A stretch of DNA of 64,000 nucleotides from an uncultured Pelagimonas sp. (lineage in GTDB: Bacteria; Pseudomonadota; Alphaproteobacteria; Rhodobacterales; Rhodobacteraceae): positions 1-64,000 of the forward strand of contig CANMPP010000007.1 of the NCBI GenBank assembly GCA_947499735.1, given 5' to 3'. Below, in pieces: positions 19,256 through 27,500 of this stretch. Numbering within the stretch: position 1 is the first letter of the stretch; each line of letters opens with the position of its first letter. The notes under the pieces are model-generated. The model was not told where the DNA came from, did no database searches, and worked only from the letters and a program-made list of their open reading frames with translations. Made by a program: the position numbers and the translations under genes.

Positions 19256-19672
19256 ATGCGTCATAAAAAAGGTTATCGCCGCCTTAATCGTACCCACGAA
19301 CACCGTAAGGCTCTGTGGGCAAACATGGCTGGTTCTTTGATCGAGCACGAGCAGATCAAAACAACCTTGCCAAAAGCGAAAGAATTGAAGCGCGTCATCG
19401 ACAAGCTGATCACACTGGGCAAGCGCGGCGATCTGCACGCGCGCCGTCAGGCTGCTGCTCAGCTGAAAGAAGACAAAGACGTTGCGAAACTGTTCGAAGT
19501 TCTGGGCCCACGCTATGCAGAGCGTTCCGGTGGCTACTGCCGCATCCTGAAAGCGGGCTTCCGTTACGGTGACATGGCGCCAATGGCGATCATCGAACTG
19601 GTGGACCGCGACGTTTCTGCAAAAGGTGCAGCTGATAAAGCGCGTCTGGAAGCGGAAGAGGCTGCAGAATAA
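19256..19672 (+). CDS. rplQ: 50S ribosomal protein L17
   Basis: The 138 residues start [20 protein letters not shown], are typical in length, and lie near the tunnel exit. TAGGAG precedes the ATG. The 151-nt gap from rpoA contains no gene. This is the last ribosomal gene in the window, closed by a terminator. Confidence 0.99.
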   Translation: MRHKKGYRRLNRTHEHRKALWANMAGSLIEHEQIKTTLPKAKELKRVIDKLITLGKRGDLHARRQAAAQLKEDKDVAKLFEVLGPRYAERSGGYCRILKAGFRYGDMAPMAIIELVDRDVSAKGAADKARLEAEEAAE

Positions 19673-19695
19673 GTTCTGGCTCAGCCCATTTATGA

Positions 19696-19723
19696 AAGCC
19701 CTGCCATTTGGCGGGGCTTTTTT
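19696..19723 (+). terminator. Intrinsic terminator after rplQ
   Basis: AAGCCCTGCC pairs with GGCGGGGCTT (one G-U pair) around ATTT, followed by six T. It ends the alpha-type operon. Confidence 0.9.
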
Positions 19724-19770
19724 GATTTATGGATTCCTAGCAACTATGTGGTGCAGAGAGCTTCAAATAG

Positions 19771-20049
19771 CTATGCCGCTGACGCCCAGCGACTGATCAA
19801 CTCCGATTCGTCTACTAGAAGGTTGGACCAAGCAGCATTTGAGCATAGACAAACCAGCAATGAATCATCGTCGCTAAGCAGTGTTTTCAATGCATCACGT
19901 AGCTCGGATGTCGTGCCATTATAATCGACCCACCAAACTGTTTCGAGTAGTCGTCCGCGCGATGTGCCCAAGTATCCCAGTAGTTCGTCTACTTCATGAT
20001 GGGACGGGTCAGAACCATTAAGGTCGTATGAAATGATAAAGTTTGCCAT
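19771..20049 (-). CDS. Solitary Cas2-like (SinR-type) protein
   Basis: The 92 residues fit the small ferredoxin-like SinR/Cas2-type group: MANFIISYDLNGSDPSHHEV (first strand ending in a conserved Asp), LETVWWVDYNGTTSELRDALKTLL, DDDSLLVCLCSNAAWSN. Cas2 proper starts with a similar strand-Asp. These stand-alone forms occur without CRISPR and have no settled function. The Met at 20049 has AAAGGAAAC upstream, so the frame 19 codons longer is rejected. No CRISPR repeats or cas1 are nearby. Confidence 0.65.
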   Translation of the reverse strand: MANFIISYDLNGSDPSHHEVDELLGYLGTSRGRLLETVWWVDYNGTTSELRDALKTLLSDDDSLLVCLCSNAAWSNLLVDESELISRWASAA

Positions 20050-20161
20050 ATTGTTTCCTTTCGGCGGCATGATTGGAGCCGTCGGAGGGTTGACCCTTAC
20101 GAGCAAACAAAGTTATCAAGACCAAGTTATATAACAAACCAGCGCCTCCTAACGGCGTTAC

Positions 20162-20201
20162 AAAAACGCAGCCGGACCACGAATCCGCGCTGCGTTTTTT
20201 T
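20162..20201 (-). terminator. Bidirectional-looking terminator
   Basis: AAAAACGCAGC (20162-20172) pairs with GCTGCGTTTTT (20189-20199), leaving T runs on both strands. It most likely ends the - strand DCC gene transcript (stop at 20303) before the Cas2-like gene. Confidence 0.75.
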
Positions 20202-20302
20202 GTTAACATAAAGATTTCGTAGCGTCGACTCTTTATTCTATATGTGGGGTTTCGCGCGTGGACATTGGGAGAACATGTCCACATATAGTCATTGGTTCCG
20301 AG

Positions 20303-20689
20303 TTAGCCACCCACCAACCCGCGCGCTTTCCGACGGAGGTGCCGGTTATAGATGATGCGGGCGACGATATGGACGTAGGACCAATCCGCAATCTGGTAGA
20401 TCACGGGCAGGCGTGCAATCCGGGCCATCCAGCGATAGCGTGGCATCTGTTCCCATAAGATCACCATTGCCTCGAACCCAACATACAACTGGTCGTTATG
20501 AATCACATGTAGCAGGCGGGTTGCTTCATCCTCGGTGACGCCCCATGCGTCCATGTCGATCTGATTCAGATCGTCGAAAGCAATCGGCAGATCTTTGGTT
20601 TTGGAATAGGCGTCATAACTGCACATTTCGGCGTTACAGACCGGGCAGTCGCTGTTGTAAAGAGCGCGGGTTTGAGCGTGATCTTCCAT
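20303..20689 (-). CDS. DCC-family thiol-disulfide oxidoreductase-like protein (DUF393)
   Basis: The 128 residues begin with the family motif LYNSDCPVCNAEM (Asp-Cys-x-x-Cys), resembling a thioredoxin active site, and continue with AFDDLNQ and a hydrophobic region (RWMARIARLPVIYQIADWSYVHIVARIIY). The substrate is unknown. The Met at 20689 has AGGAGG 6 nt upstream. Longer frames to 20782 are rejected. An inverted repeat TATGCAAAC...GTTTGCATA (20704-20740) sits directly upstream. Confidence 0.85.
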   Translation of the reverse strand: MEDHAQTRALYNSDCPVCNAEMCSYDAYSKTKDLPIAFDDLNQIDMDAWGVTEDEATRLLHVIHNDQLYVGFEAMVILWEQMPRYRWMARIARLPVIYQIADWSYVHIVARIIYNRHLRRKARGLVGG

Positions 20690-20703
20690 AGGAACCTCCT
20701 GCA

Positions 20704-20740
20704 TATGCAAACAAAATAAGCCGTTTTTTGCGTTTGCATA
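20704..20740. promoter_or_regulatory. Inverted repeat upstream of the DCC gene
   Basis: TATGCAAAC (20704-20712) and GTTTGCATA (20732-20740) are perfect 9-nt arms 19 nt apart, in the 5' region of the - strand DCC gene. This could be an operator. No regulator is identified. Confidence 0.4.
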
Positions 20741-20839
20741 GCCCCCTGCGCGGCCATGCCGCAGCGGTCGATTTGCCTGCAAATAAGGCAGTCAAAAAAC
20801 TTCGTGACAATCTGACGAATCTCTACTAGCGTCAGCGGC

Positions 20840-20923
20840 ATGACACAAATGACCCAATCATATGCCGTTTTTTGGTATTTTTATTATCCGAGCCATAAGG
20901 CGGTCGGACGGGTCTGCGTGTGA
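20840..20923 (+). CDS. Aromatic-rich leader peptide of aroG
   Basis: A 27-codon frame starts ATG at 20840 (a second in-frame ATG is at 20849) and ends TGA at 20921-20923. Codons 11-16 read Phe-Trp-Tyr-Phe-Tyr-Tyr, with another Tyr at codon 8: seven aromatics in nine codons. It lies just upstream of a Rho-independent terminator and of aroG. This is the pattern of a transcription-attenuation leader peptide, where stalling at aromatic codons would favour an antiterminator. The ribosome binding site is weak (AGCGGC region). I infer regulation by charged tRNA-Phe, -Tyr or -Trp. Confidence 0.8.
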   Translation: MTQMTQSYAVFWYFYYPSHKAVGRVCV

Positions 20924-20977
20924 ACTGACATCTCACAACAGAATGTCAAACCAACCGCCCCGTGAGGCGGTTTTTTT
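20897..20977 (+). promoter_or_regulatory. aroG attenuator (antiterminator/terminator)
   Basis: The terminator is AACCGCC (20953-20959) with GGCGGTT (20966-20972), then T to 977. An upstream AAGGCGGT (20897-20904) inside the leader peptide repeats the terminator's 3' arm and can pair with its 5' arm instead. Between them TGACAT (20926-20931) can pair with ATGTCA (20943-20948). These mutually exclusive pairings are what a ribosome-controlled attenuator needs. Confidence 0.75.
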
Positions 20978-21018
20978 GTGCGCGTCTCCGGGGCAATCCC
21001 TCTTTAAGGACCTCGAAA

Positions 21019-22086
21019 ATGACCGACACAGATGATCTTAGAATTACAGACATGATTGAACTGCCTAGCCCGGATGGGTTGATGGCGGCGCGCCCTGCAT
21101 CAGATGCAGCGGTTTCAACGGTAAAGGCGGGTCGCAAAGCGATCCAATCGATCCTGCGGGGCAATGATGACCGCTTGCTGGTGGTTGTTGGACCATGTTC
21201 GATCCACGATCCAGAATCTGCCTTGGAATACGCCCGCCGCTTGGCGCCTATCCGTGAAGAACTGGGTGATACGCTGGAAATCGCAATGCGTGTGTATTTC
21301 GAAAAGCCGCGCACTGTTGGTGGCTGGAAGGGCCTGATCAACGATCCAGATCTTGATGACAGTTTCAACATTCACAAAGGCCTGACTGTCGCGCGCGGGC
21401 TGTGCCATGAAATCAATGCGATTGGTTTGCCGGTCGCAACGGAATTCCTGGACACTGCAGTTCCTCAATATATTTCCGACCTCATTTCATGGGCGGCTAT
21501 CGGCGCGCGTACAACAGAGAGCCAAATTCACCGCGAAATGGCGTCTGGCCTGTCCTGCCCGGTTGGGTTCAAAAACGGTACGCGCGGCAACGTTCAGATC
21601 GCATTGGACGCTGTACGATCTGCGGCGCGGTCACACCATTTCATGGCGATGTCCAAGGCTGGACGCGCGGCGATTGCGGCCACCAATGGCAATCCTGATT
21701 GCCATATCGTTTTGCGCGGCGGTGGTGGCACCAATTATGACAAGGACAGCGTCGACATGGCCTGTATCATGGCGACACGTGATGGCGTGCGTCCACAGGT
21801 GATGATTGATGCCAGCCACGCAAATAGCGACAAGAACCCGGAAAAACAGCCGATGGTTTTGGCAAATATCGGGGGTCAAATCGCCAATGGAGATCACCGC
21901 ATTACGGGCGTGATGGTGGAAAGCCATCTGGTCGCAGGACGTCAGGATCTGGGCGATGCACCGCTGACCTACGGACAATCCATCACCGATGGCTGCTTGG
22001 GCTGGGAAGAGACTGTTCTGGCGCTGCGTAAATTGGCAGATGATGTTGCGGCACGCCGCGCAGTTTTGTCTGCCAAAGCCAGTTAA
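21019..22086 (+). CDS. aroG: 3-deoxy-7-phosphoheptulonate (DAHP) synthase, class I
   Basis: The 355 residues condense phosphoenolpyruvate and erythrose 4-phosphate, the first shikimate-pathway step. Family signatures are VVGPCSIHDPESALEYA, MRVYFEKPRTVGGWKGLINDP, GARTTESQIHREMASGLSCPVGFKNGT, VILRGGG-type HIVLRGGGGTNYD and MIDASHANSDK. The Met at 21019 has AAGGA upstream. The frame opening at 20962 would run out of the terminator hairpin and is rejected. It is controlled by an upstream leader peptide and attenuator (see those entries). Feedback type (Phe, Tyr or Trp) cannot be told from sequence by eye. Confidence 0.96.
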   Translation: MTDTDDLRITDMIELPSPDGLMAARPASDAAVSTVKAGRKAIQSILRGNDDRLLVVVGPCSIHDPESALEYARRLAPIREELGDTLEIAMRVYFEKPRTVGGWKGLINDPDLDDSFNIHKGLTVARGLCHEINAIGLPVATEFLDTAVPQYISDLISWAAIGARTTESQIHREMASGLSCPVGFKNGTRGNVQIALDAVRSAARSHHFMAMSKAGRAAIAATNGNPDCHIVLRGGGGTNYDKDSVDMACIMATRDGVRPQVMIDASHANSDKNPEKQPMVLANIGGQIANGDHRITGVMVESHLVAGRQDLGDAPLTYGQSITDGCLGWEETVLALRKLADDVAARRAVLSAKAS

Positions 22087-22170
22087 ATCCAAACACATGC
22101 GGCCCCGCTTGCATTCGTGCAACCGGGACCGCATATCTGGACCATGGTTTTGATCCGCATGAGAGGTCAC

Positions 22171-23550
22171 ATGATCCGTTTCGCCATCCTATTGCTTGCT
22201 GTGTTTTCAGTTCCCCTTGCAGCACAAGACAGTCGTGTTCCGACATCTCAGGCCGAAATTTCGCTATCCTTTGCGCCTTTGGTCAAGCAAGCAGCACCCG
22301 CTGTTGTGAATATCTATGCATCCCGGATGGTGCAGAGCCGCAGCAATGCGTTTATGGATGATCCCTTCTTTGGGCAGATGTTTCGCGAATTGCAGCCGCG
22401 GCAGCGCACGCAAAATTCGCTTGGCTCTGGGGTGATCCTATCTAGCGATGGAATTGTTGTATCGAACTATCATGTTGTGGGCATGGCCACCGAGATTCGC
22501 GTCGTTCTAAATGACCGCCGGGAATATGCCGCGCAGGTTTTGTTGGGTGACGAAGCCTCTGACCTTGCGATCTTGCAATTGGTCGATGCGGAAGGAATGC
22601 CTTTTTTGGATTTGCGTCACGGGGATCCGGTTGAAGTTGGCGATTTGGTTCTGGCAATCGGCAACCCGTTTGGGGTGGGGCAAACCGTTAGCAGTGGTAT
22701 CGTTTCGGGTCTTGCACGGTCGGGGGCCGCTCGTGGTGATGGAACTGGTTACTTTATCCAAACAGACGCGCCGATCAATCCGGGCAATTCCGGTGGTGCC
22801 TTGATCGATATGCAGGGACGTTTGGTTGGTGTGAATACCTCTATCCTCACCCGTTCGGGGGGATCGAATGGTATCGGGTTTGCGATCCCTGCTGGTCTGG
22901 TTCAACAATTTGTCGCGCAGGCCCGCGATGGGCTAGCGTCATTTCAACGACCATGGGCTGGGATGACCGGACAGGTGGTCGAGGCGGATATGACCGATAT
23001 GTTGGGGTTGGATCTGCCCGGTGGCATGCTGATTTCCGATCTGCACGCGCAAAGCCCGTTTCTGGCGGCAGGGCTGAAAGTCGGGGATGTCATTGTCGCG
23101 GTGGATGATCAGCCCGTAAATACACCTGCCGAGATGCTGTTTCGTATGATGGTGCGTGGGATTGGTGATGCGGCAAATGTGCGGTTTGTTCGCCAGGGGA
23201 GCGCAGACATCGCAACGGTCGAGATGATCACGGCCCCTGACACGCCATCGCGCGATCCAGTTACATTGACCGACCGCGAGATCCTGACTGGTGTCCGCTT
23301 TGAACAGATCAATCCGGCCGTGATTGCCGAAATGGATTTGCCCATGTCATCCGAAGGAGTTGTCGTGGCAGATCCCGATCGCATCGGTCGCAGGATTGGA
23401 TTGCAAACGGGTGATATCATTTTGGCGGTGAACGGTGATCCGATTGACCGCACCGATCAAGTGGGTCGTTTGCTGCGTCGGGCTGGTCAACGTGTGCAAT
23501 TAGAGGTGCTTCGCGGCGGGCGGCGTATTTCATTGCGGTTTAGGTTATAG
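22171..23550 (+). CDS. DegP/HtrA-family periplasmic serine protease
   Basis: The 459 residues: signal peptide (MIRFAILLLAVFSVPLAAQ), a trypsin-like domain with His101 (SNYHVV), Asp131 (EASDLAIL) and Ser207 (NPGNSGGAL), then two PDZ domains (from about residue 265 and from about 370). It degrades or chaperones misfolded periplasmic proteins. The Met at 22171 has GAGAGG upstream. The longer frame from 22117 is rejected. It is shorter in the linker regions than E. coli DegP but complete. rarA follows after 4 nt. Confidence 0.93.
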   Translation: MIRFAILLLAVFSVPLAAQDSRVPTSQAEISLSFAPLVKQAAPAVVNIYASRMVQSRSNAFMDDPFFGQMFRELQPRQRTQNSLGSGVILSSDGIVVSNYHVVGMATEIRVVLNDRREYAAQVLLGDEASDLAILQLVDAEGMPFLDLRHGDPVEVGDLVLAIGNPFGVGQTVSSGIVSGLARSGAARGDGTGYFIQTDAPINPGNSGGALIDMQGRLVGVNTSILTRSGGSNGIGFAIPAGLVQQFVAQARDGLASFQRPWAGMTGQVVEADMTDMLGLDLPGGMLISDLHAQSPFLAAGLKVGDVIVAVDDQPVNTPAEMLFRMMVRGIGDAANVRFVRQGSADIATVEMITAPDTPSRDPVTLTDREILTGVRFEQINPAVIAEMDLPMSSEGVVVADPDRIGRRIGLQTGDIILAVNGDPIDRTDQVGRLLRRAGQRVQLEVLRGGRRISLRFRL

Positions 23551-23554
23551 CGAC

Positions 23555-24868
23555 GTGAGCAATTTATTTGATCAGGCGGGTTTGTCCGACACAGCAACGC
23601 ATCAGCCCTTGGCGGATCGTCTTCGCCCCAAAAACCTGTCTGAGGTCATTGGGCAGCAACAGGTTTTGGGCGAAGATGGGCCGCTTGGCGCAATGTTGGC
23701 GGCAGGATCCTTGGGATCGTTGATTTTTTGGGGACCGCCCGGTGTTGGGAAAACAACGATTGCGCGCCTGTTGGCCCATGAAACCGATCTGGAATTTGTG
23801 CAGATCAGTGCCATTTTCTCGGGCGTGCCTGAACTGCGAAAGGTGTTCGAGGCTGCCAAAGCACGGCGGTCGGTCGGGCAGGGAACGTTGCTGTTCGTTG
23901 ACGAGATCCATCGTTTTAACAAGGCGCAGCAGGATAGTTTTTTGCCCCATATGGAGGATGGAACGATCCTTTTGGTCGGGGCGACGACAGAAAACCCGTC
24001 CTTTGAATTAAACGCCGCTGTTTTGTCGCGATCACAGGTTTTGGTGCTGGAACGTTTGGATCTCGATGAATTGGGGCAACTGGTGCAGCGGGCCGAGGAC
24101 GAATTGGGCCGCAAGTTACCCCTGGATGAAGGCGCCCATAAAGCGCTGCTTGAAATGGCCGATGGGGATGGTCGGGCCTTGTTAAACCTGATTGAACAGG
24201 TCGCGGCATGGCCCGCGGACAAGGTGCTGGATGCGCCGTCTCTGGGCACGCGTTTGATGAAACGGGCCGCGAATTATGACAAGTCGGGGGATGGGCATTA
24301 CAACCTGATCAGCGCGCTGCACAAATCTGTGCGCGGTTCGGATCCAGATGCCGCGCTTTACTGGTTTTGCCGCATGCTGGAAGGCGGCGAAGATCCCCGC
24401 TTTTTAGCCCGTCGTCTGACCCGAATGGCGGTGGAAGATATCGGTTTGGCCGATCCACAGGCGCAGGCCGTGTGTCTGCAATCTTGGGAAACTTATGAAC
24501 GGCTGGGATCGCCAGAGGGGGAACTGGCGCTGGCGCAATCCGTGATCTATCTGGCGCTGGCCCCGAAATCCAATGGCGCTTATGTCGCGTACAAAGCGGC
24601 GAGACGTGCCGCGAAAGACACTGGGGCTTTGATGCCACCCAAACATATCCTGAATGCGCCGACCAGTTTGATGGCTGATCAGGGATACGGTGCGGGATAT
24701 AACTATGATCATGATGCGGAAGATGGGTTTTCTGGCCAGAACTATTTCCCGGATGATATGGACCGTGCGCGGTTTTATGAACCTGTTGAGCGCGGGTTTG
24801 AACGGGATCTGGGCAAGCGACAGGCCTATTTTGACAAATTGCGTTCGAAGCGCGAGCAGGATCGGTGA
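23555..24868 (+). CDS. rarA: Replication-associated recombination protein A
   Basis: The 437-residue AAA+ ATPase acts at stalled replication forks (MgsA/RarA family, related to Wrnip1). Walker A GPPGVGKTT (residues 60-68), Walker B LLFVDEIHRFNKAQQD, sensor 1 GATTENPSFE, and the C-terminal tetramerisation part (HYNLISALHKSVRGSDPDAALYW). GTG start. It overlaps the next gene by 4 nt. Confidence 0.96.
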   Translation: MSNLFDQAGLSDTATHQPLADRLRPKNLSEVIGQQQVLGEDGPLGAMLAAGSLGSLIFWGPPGVGKTTIARLLAHETDLEFVQISAIFSGVPELRKVFEAAKARRSVGQGTLLFVDEIHRFNKAQQDSFLPHMEDGTILLVGATTENPSFELNAAVLSRSQVLVLERLDLDELGQLVQRAEDELGRKLPLDEGAHKALLEMADGDGRALLNLIEQVAAWPADKVLDAPSLGTRLMKRAANYDKSGDGHYNLISALHKSVRGSDPDAALYWFCRMLEGGEDPRFLARRLTRMAVEDIGLADPQAQAVCLQSWETYERLGSPEGELALAQSVIYLALAPKSNGAYVAYKAARRAAKDTGALMPPKHILNAPTSLMADQGYGAGYNYDHDAEDGFSGQNYFPDDMDRARFYEPVERGFERDLGKRQAYFDKLRSKREQDR

Positions 24869-25374
24869 GCATTAATCTGACCACCGATTGTTCAGCCTGT
24901 GTTGGCTTGTGCTGCAAAGCGTTCCAATTTGAACCGGGACCGGATTTTGCCATACACAAACCTGCGGGCCATGGCTGTCCTAACCTTGGTTCAGATTTCA
25001 CCTGCACCATCCATGCTGATCGTGTGGATCAGGGATTTTCTGGCTGTTTGGTCTTTGACTGTCAGGGGGCCGGGCAAAGGATCGTGAATGAGGTTTATTC
25101 TGATTTCGACTGGACCCAAAACATCCCTGTCAAATCAGATATTATCGACGCGTTCCGTGTGCTGCGCGAGGTGCATCGCCTATATGAATTGATCGATGTC
25201 AGCGCAGCATTGCCGTTGAACGCGGACCAGACCAGCGAACGGACCGCCTTACTAAATGCGCTTGGCCATCATCCTGTTAGTGAGACGTGGTTGGCCGGGT
25301 TTGAACAGGGACCGCTTCCAAAACGTGTCGCGCAATACCTGCAAAGCCTAAAGTCATTGTTGCCGCGCCCTTGA
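24865..25374 (+). CDS. Cysteine-rich protein, putative metal-binding
   Basis: The 169 residues have a GTG start overlapping the rarA stop. The N-terminal half is cysteine-rich: TTDCSACVGLCCKAFQF, GCPNL, FTCTIH and GCLVFDCQGAGQ. The same block occurs at the N terminus of some pentapeptide-repeat proteins, but no pentapeptide repeats follow here. The cysteines suggest a metal or Fe-S site. The C-terminal half is helical. Function unknown. Confidence 0.7.
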   Translation: MSINLTTDCSACVGLCCKAFQFEPGPDFAIHKPAGHGCPNLGSDFTCTIHADRVDQGFSGCLVFDCQGAGQRIVNEVYSDFDWTQNIPVKSDIIDAFRVLREVHRLYELIDVSAALPLNADQTSERTALLNALGHHPVSETWLAGFEQGPLPKRVAQYLQSLKSLLPRP

Positions 25375-25405
25375 CTCTTTGAGGTCCGCACGCAACAGAG
25401 ACCGC

Positions 25406-25780
25406 ATGATGACACCCCTTATTCAAGTAGCCCTCGGCGGCGCCATTGGCGCATCGCTTCGTTTTTTAACCGTGACCGGCGCAACGCGCTTGCTCGGGAC
25501 AGGATTCCCGTTCGGCACGATGACTGTGAACCTGCTGGGATCCTTTATTATGGGGCTGGCGGCTGTGTTTCTATTGGAACATTTGCCACGGTATATGCCC
25601 CTAGTGATGACGGGTGTCTTGGGCGGTTTCACAACATTTTCAGCGTTTTCCCTTGATGCGGTAACGCTGTATGAACGCGGTGCGCTTGGATTGGCTGCGC
25701 TGTATGTCACAATGTCCGTTTTTGGCGCGATTGTTGCGCTGTTTGCTGGGCTTTTGATTGCGCGGGGATTTGTATCATGA
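25406..25780 (+). CDS. crcB: Fluoride channel FluC/CrcB
   Basis: About 124 residues with four membrane helices that export fluoride as a dual-topology dimer. Signatures: ALGGAIGASLRFL, GTMTVNLLGSFIMG and GVLGGFTTFSAFSLD. Met 25406 or 25409 is the likely start, and the nine extra codons upstream lack support. It overlaps rluC by 4 nt in a crcB-rluC-HAD-atp12 operon. Confidence 0.95.
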   Translation: MMTPLIQVALGGAIGASLRFLTVTGATRLLGTGFPFGTMTVNLLGSFIMGLAAVFLLEHLPRYMPLVMTGVLGGFTTFSAFSLDAVTLYERGALGLAALYVTMSVFGAIVALFAGLLIARGFVS

Positions 25781-26823
25781 GCAGAGTTCAGACGATCGTA
25801 ATTGGTCCGGGCGATGGGGATCAGCGTTTGGATCGCTGGTTAAAGCGGACCTTTCCACATGTGCGCCAAGGTCAGATCGAAAAGATGTGTCGCAAGGGTG
25901 AATTGCGCGTGGATGGTGGCCGTGTCAAAGCATCGACGCGTGTTGACGTCGGTCAGAGCGTCCGTATTCCACCGCTACCAGAACCCGGTCAGCAACCCGC
26001 ACAACCGGCCAAGTCCAATGTGTCGGATGCGGATGAAAAGTTGATTCAATCTTGTGTGATCTATCGCGATGATCATATCATTGCGATCAACAAACCTCCG
26101 GGCCTGCCAACGCAAGGGGGCAGCAAACAGACCCGCCATGTGGATGGTTTGGCAGAAGCATTGAAATTTGGTTATGACGAAAAGCCACGGCTTGTGCACC
26201 GGTTGGACAAAGACACATCAGGTGTTTTGTTGCTGGCCCGCAGTCGCGAAGTCGCACAGGCACTGACAGCGGCCATCCGTCATAAAGAAACGCGCAAGAT
26301 TTACTGGGCCTTGGTTGCCGGTGTTCCTGTGCCTTACTTGGGCGAAATCCGCTATGGCTTGGTCAAGGCTGGTGGCCATGGTGCTGGTGGCGAGGGCGAA
26401 AAGATGCGCGCTGTGCATCCCAATGAGATCTCTCGTGTTGATGGGGCCAAACGCGCGCATTCGCTTTATGCCACTTTGTATCGCGTCGCGTCGCGTGCAG
26501 CCTGGGTCGCGATGGAGCCGATAACTGGCCGGACCCATCAATTGCGCGCGCATATGGCTGAGATCGGGCACCCGATTATTGGTGATGGAAAATATGGCGG
26601 ATCTGGTCAGGAAAACCTTGGCGATGGTTGGGGGGCTCAACTAGGTGGTGCGATTTCCAAGAAACTGCATCTGCATGCCCGTATGATGAAGCTACAACAT
26701 CCGATGACGCGCAAACCTTTGACCGTGACAGCCCCCTTGCCCGAACATATGGCCAATAGCTGGGACACATTGGGCTGGGAAGAGAGCTTTGCAGAGGAAG
26801 ATCCGTTTAAGGATCTCTTCTGA
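25777..26823 (+). CDS. rluC: 23S rRNA pseudouridine synthase, RluC family
   Basis: The 348 residues: an N-terminal S4 RNA-binding domain (QRLDRWLKRTFPHVRQGQIEKMCRKGELRV) and a RluA-type catalytic domain with VHRLDKDTSGVLLLARS, which holds the catalytic Asp, and GRTHQLRAHMAEIGHPIIGD. It modifies uridines in 23S rRNA. Four-base overlaps on the crcB side and three on the HAD side show tight coupling. Confidence 0.94.
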   Translation: MSRVQTIVIGPGDGDQRLDRWLKRTFPHVRQGQIEKMCRKGELRVDGGRVKASTRVDVGQSVRIPPLPEPGQQPAQPAKSNVSDADEKLIQSCVIYRDDHIIAINKPPGLPTQGGSKQTRHVDGLAEALKFGYDEKPRLVHRLDKDTSGVLLLARSREVAQALTAAIRHKETRKIYWALVAGVPVPYLGEIRYGLVKAGGHGAGGEGEKMRAVHPNEISRVDGAKRAHSLYATLYRVASRAAWVAMEPITGRTHQLRAHMAEIGHPIIGDGKYGGSGQENLGDGWGAQLGGAISKKLHLHARMMKLQHPMTRKPLTVTAPLPEHMANSWDTLGWEESFAEEDPFKDLF

Positions 26824-27500
26824 TGGATTTGCGGCTGGTTCTTTTTGACGTCGATGGCACGCTTGTGGATTCACAGGCTGAAATTGTGGCTGCTATGCAT
26901 GCCGCCTTTGATGCGCTGGGCCGCCCTGCGCCGGATCGCGAGACAATATTGTCAATTGTTGGTCTGTCTTTGCCCATAGCGATCAAAAAATTGGCCCCGA
27001 ATGCGCGCGACCATCAATTGGACGCGATGTTGGCGGCGTATAAAGCATCGTTTAAAGCAAGTCGCGAAAGCCAGCAGGGCAAAACCCATGGGCTGCTTTA
27101 TCCGAATGTCATGGATGTGATGAAACAGTTGCATGCGCAGCCTGAAACCTTGTTGGGCCTAGCAACAGGCAAATCCCGGCGCGGTTTGAATGCGCTGGTT
27201 GAGGCACATGATATGGGACCGATGTTGGTGACACAGCAATGCGCCGATGATCACCCGTCTAAACCCCATCCCAGTATGATTGAGGCCGCGTTTGCAGAAG
27301 CTGGCGTGTCCAAGCGGCACACAGTGATGATCGGCGATACATCGTACGATATGGAAATGGCTCAAGCCGCAGGGGTTTTGGCGATCGGTGTCAGCTGGGG
27401 ATACCACACGGCCGAACAGCTGAAAGACGCACATATGGTGATCGACGATATTCGATTGCTACCGGGATTGTTGGAACAAATTTGGAGCCAAATGGCATGA
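26823..27500 (+). CDS. HAD-family phosphatase (phosphoglycolate-phosphatase-like)
   Basis: The 225 residues: motif I LFDVDGTLVDS (two catalytic Asp at residues 9 and 11), motif II GLATGKSRRG, and motif III/IV KPHPSMIEAAF and VMIGDTSYDMEMAQAAG. This is the HAD-IA subgroup with a helical cap. It may act on phosphoglycolate or a similar small phosphate. Overlap with the atp12 start is 4 nt. Confidence 0.9.
   Translation: MDLRLVLFDVDGTLVDSQAEIVAAMHAAFDALGRPAPDRETILSIVGLSLPIAIKKLAPNARDHQLDAMLAAYKASFKASRESQQGKTHGLLYPNVMDVMKQLHAQPETLLGLATGKSRRGLNALVEAHDMGPMLVTQQCADDHPSKPHPSMIEAAFAEAGVSKRHTVMIGDTSYDMEMAQAAGVLAIGVSWGYHTAEQLKDAHMVIDDIRLLPGLLEQIWSQMA

Noticed and set aside
19771-20049. CRISPR-Cas locus suggested by the Cas2-like protein
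   Set aside because: No repeat-spacer array, cas1 or effector gene anywhere in the window.
22097-22134. Terminator between aroG and the DegP-like gene
   Set aside because: The hairpin is imperfect and has no T tract.
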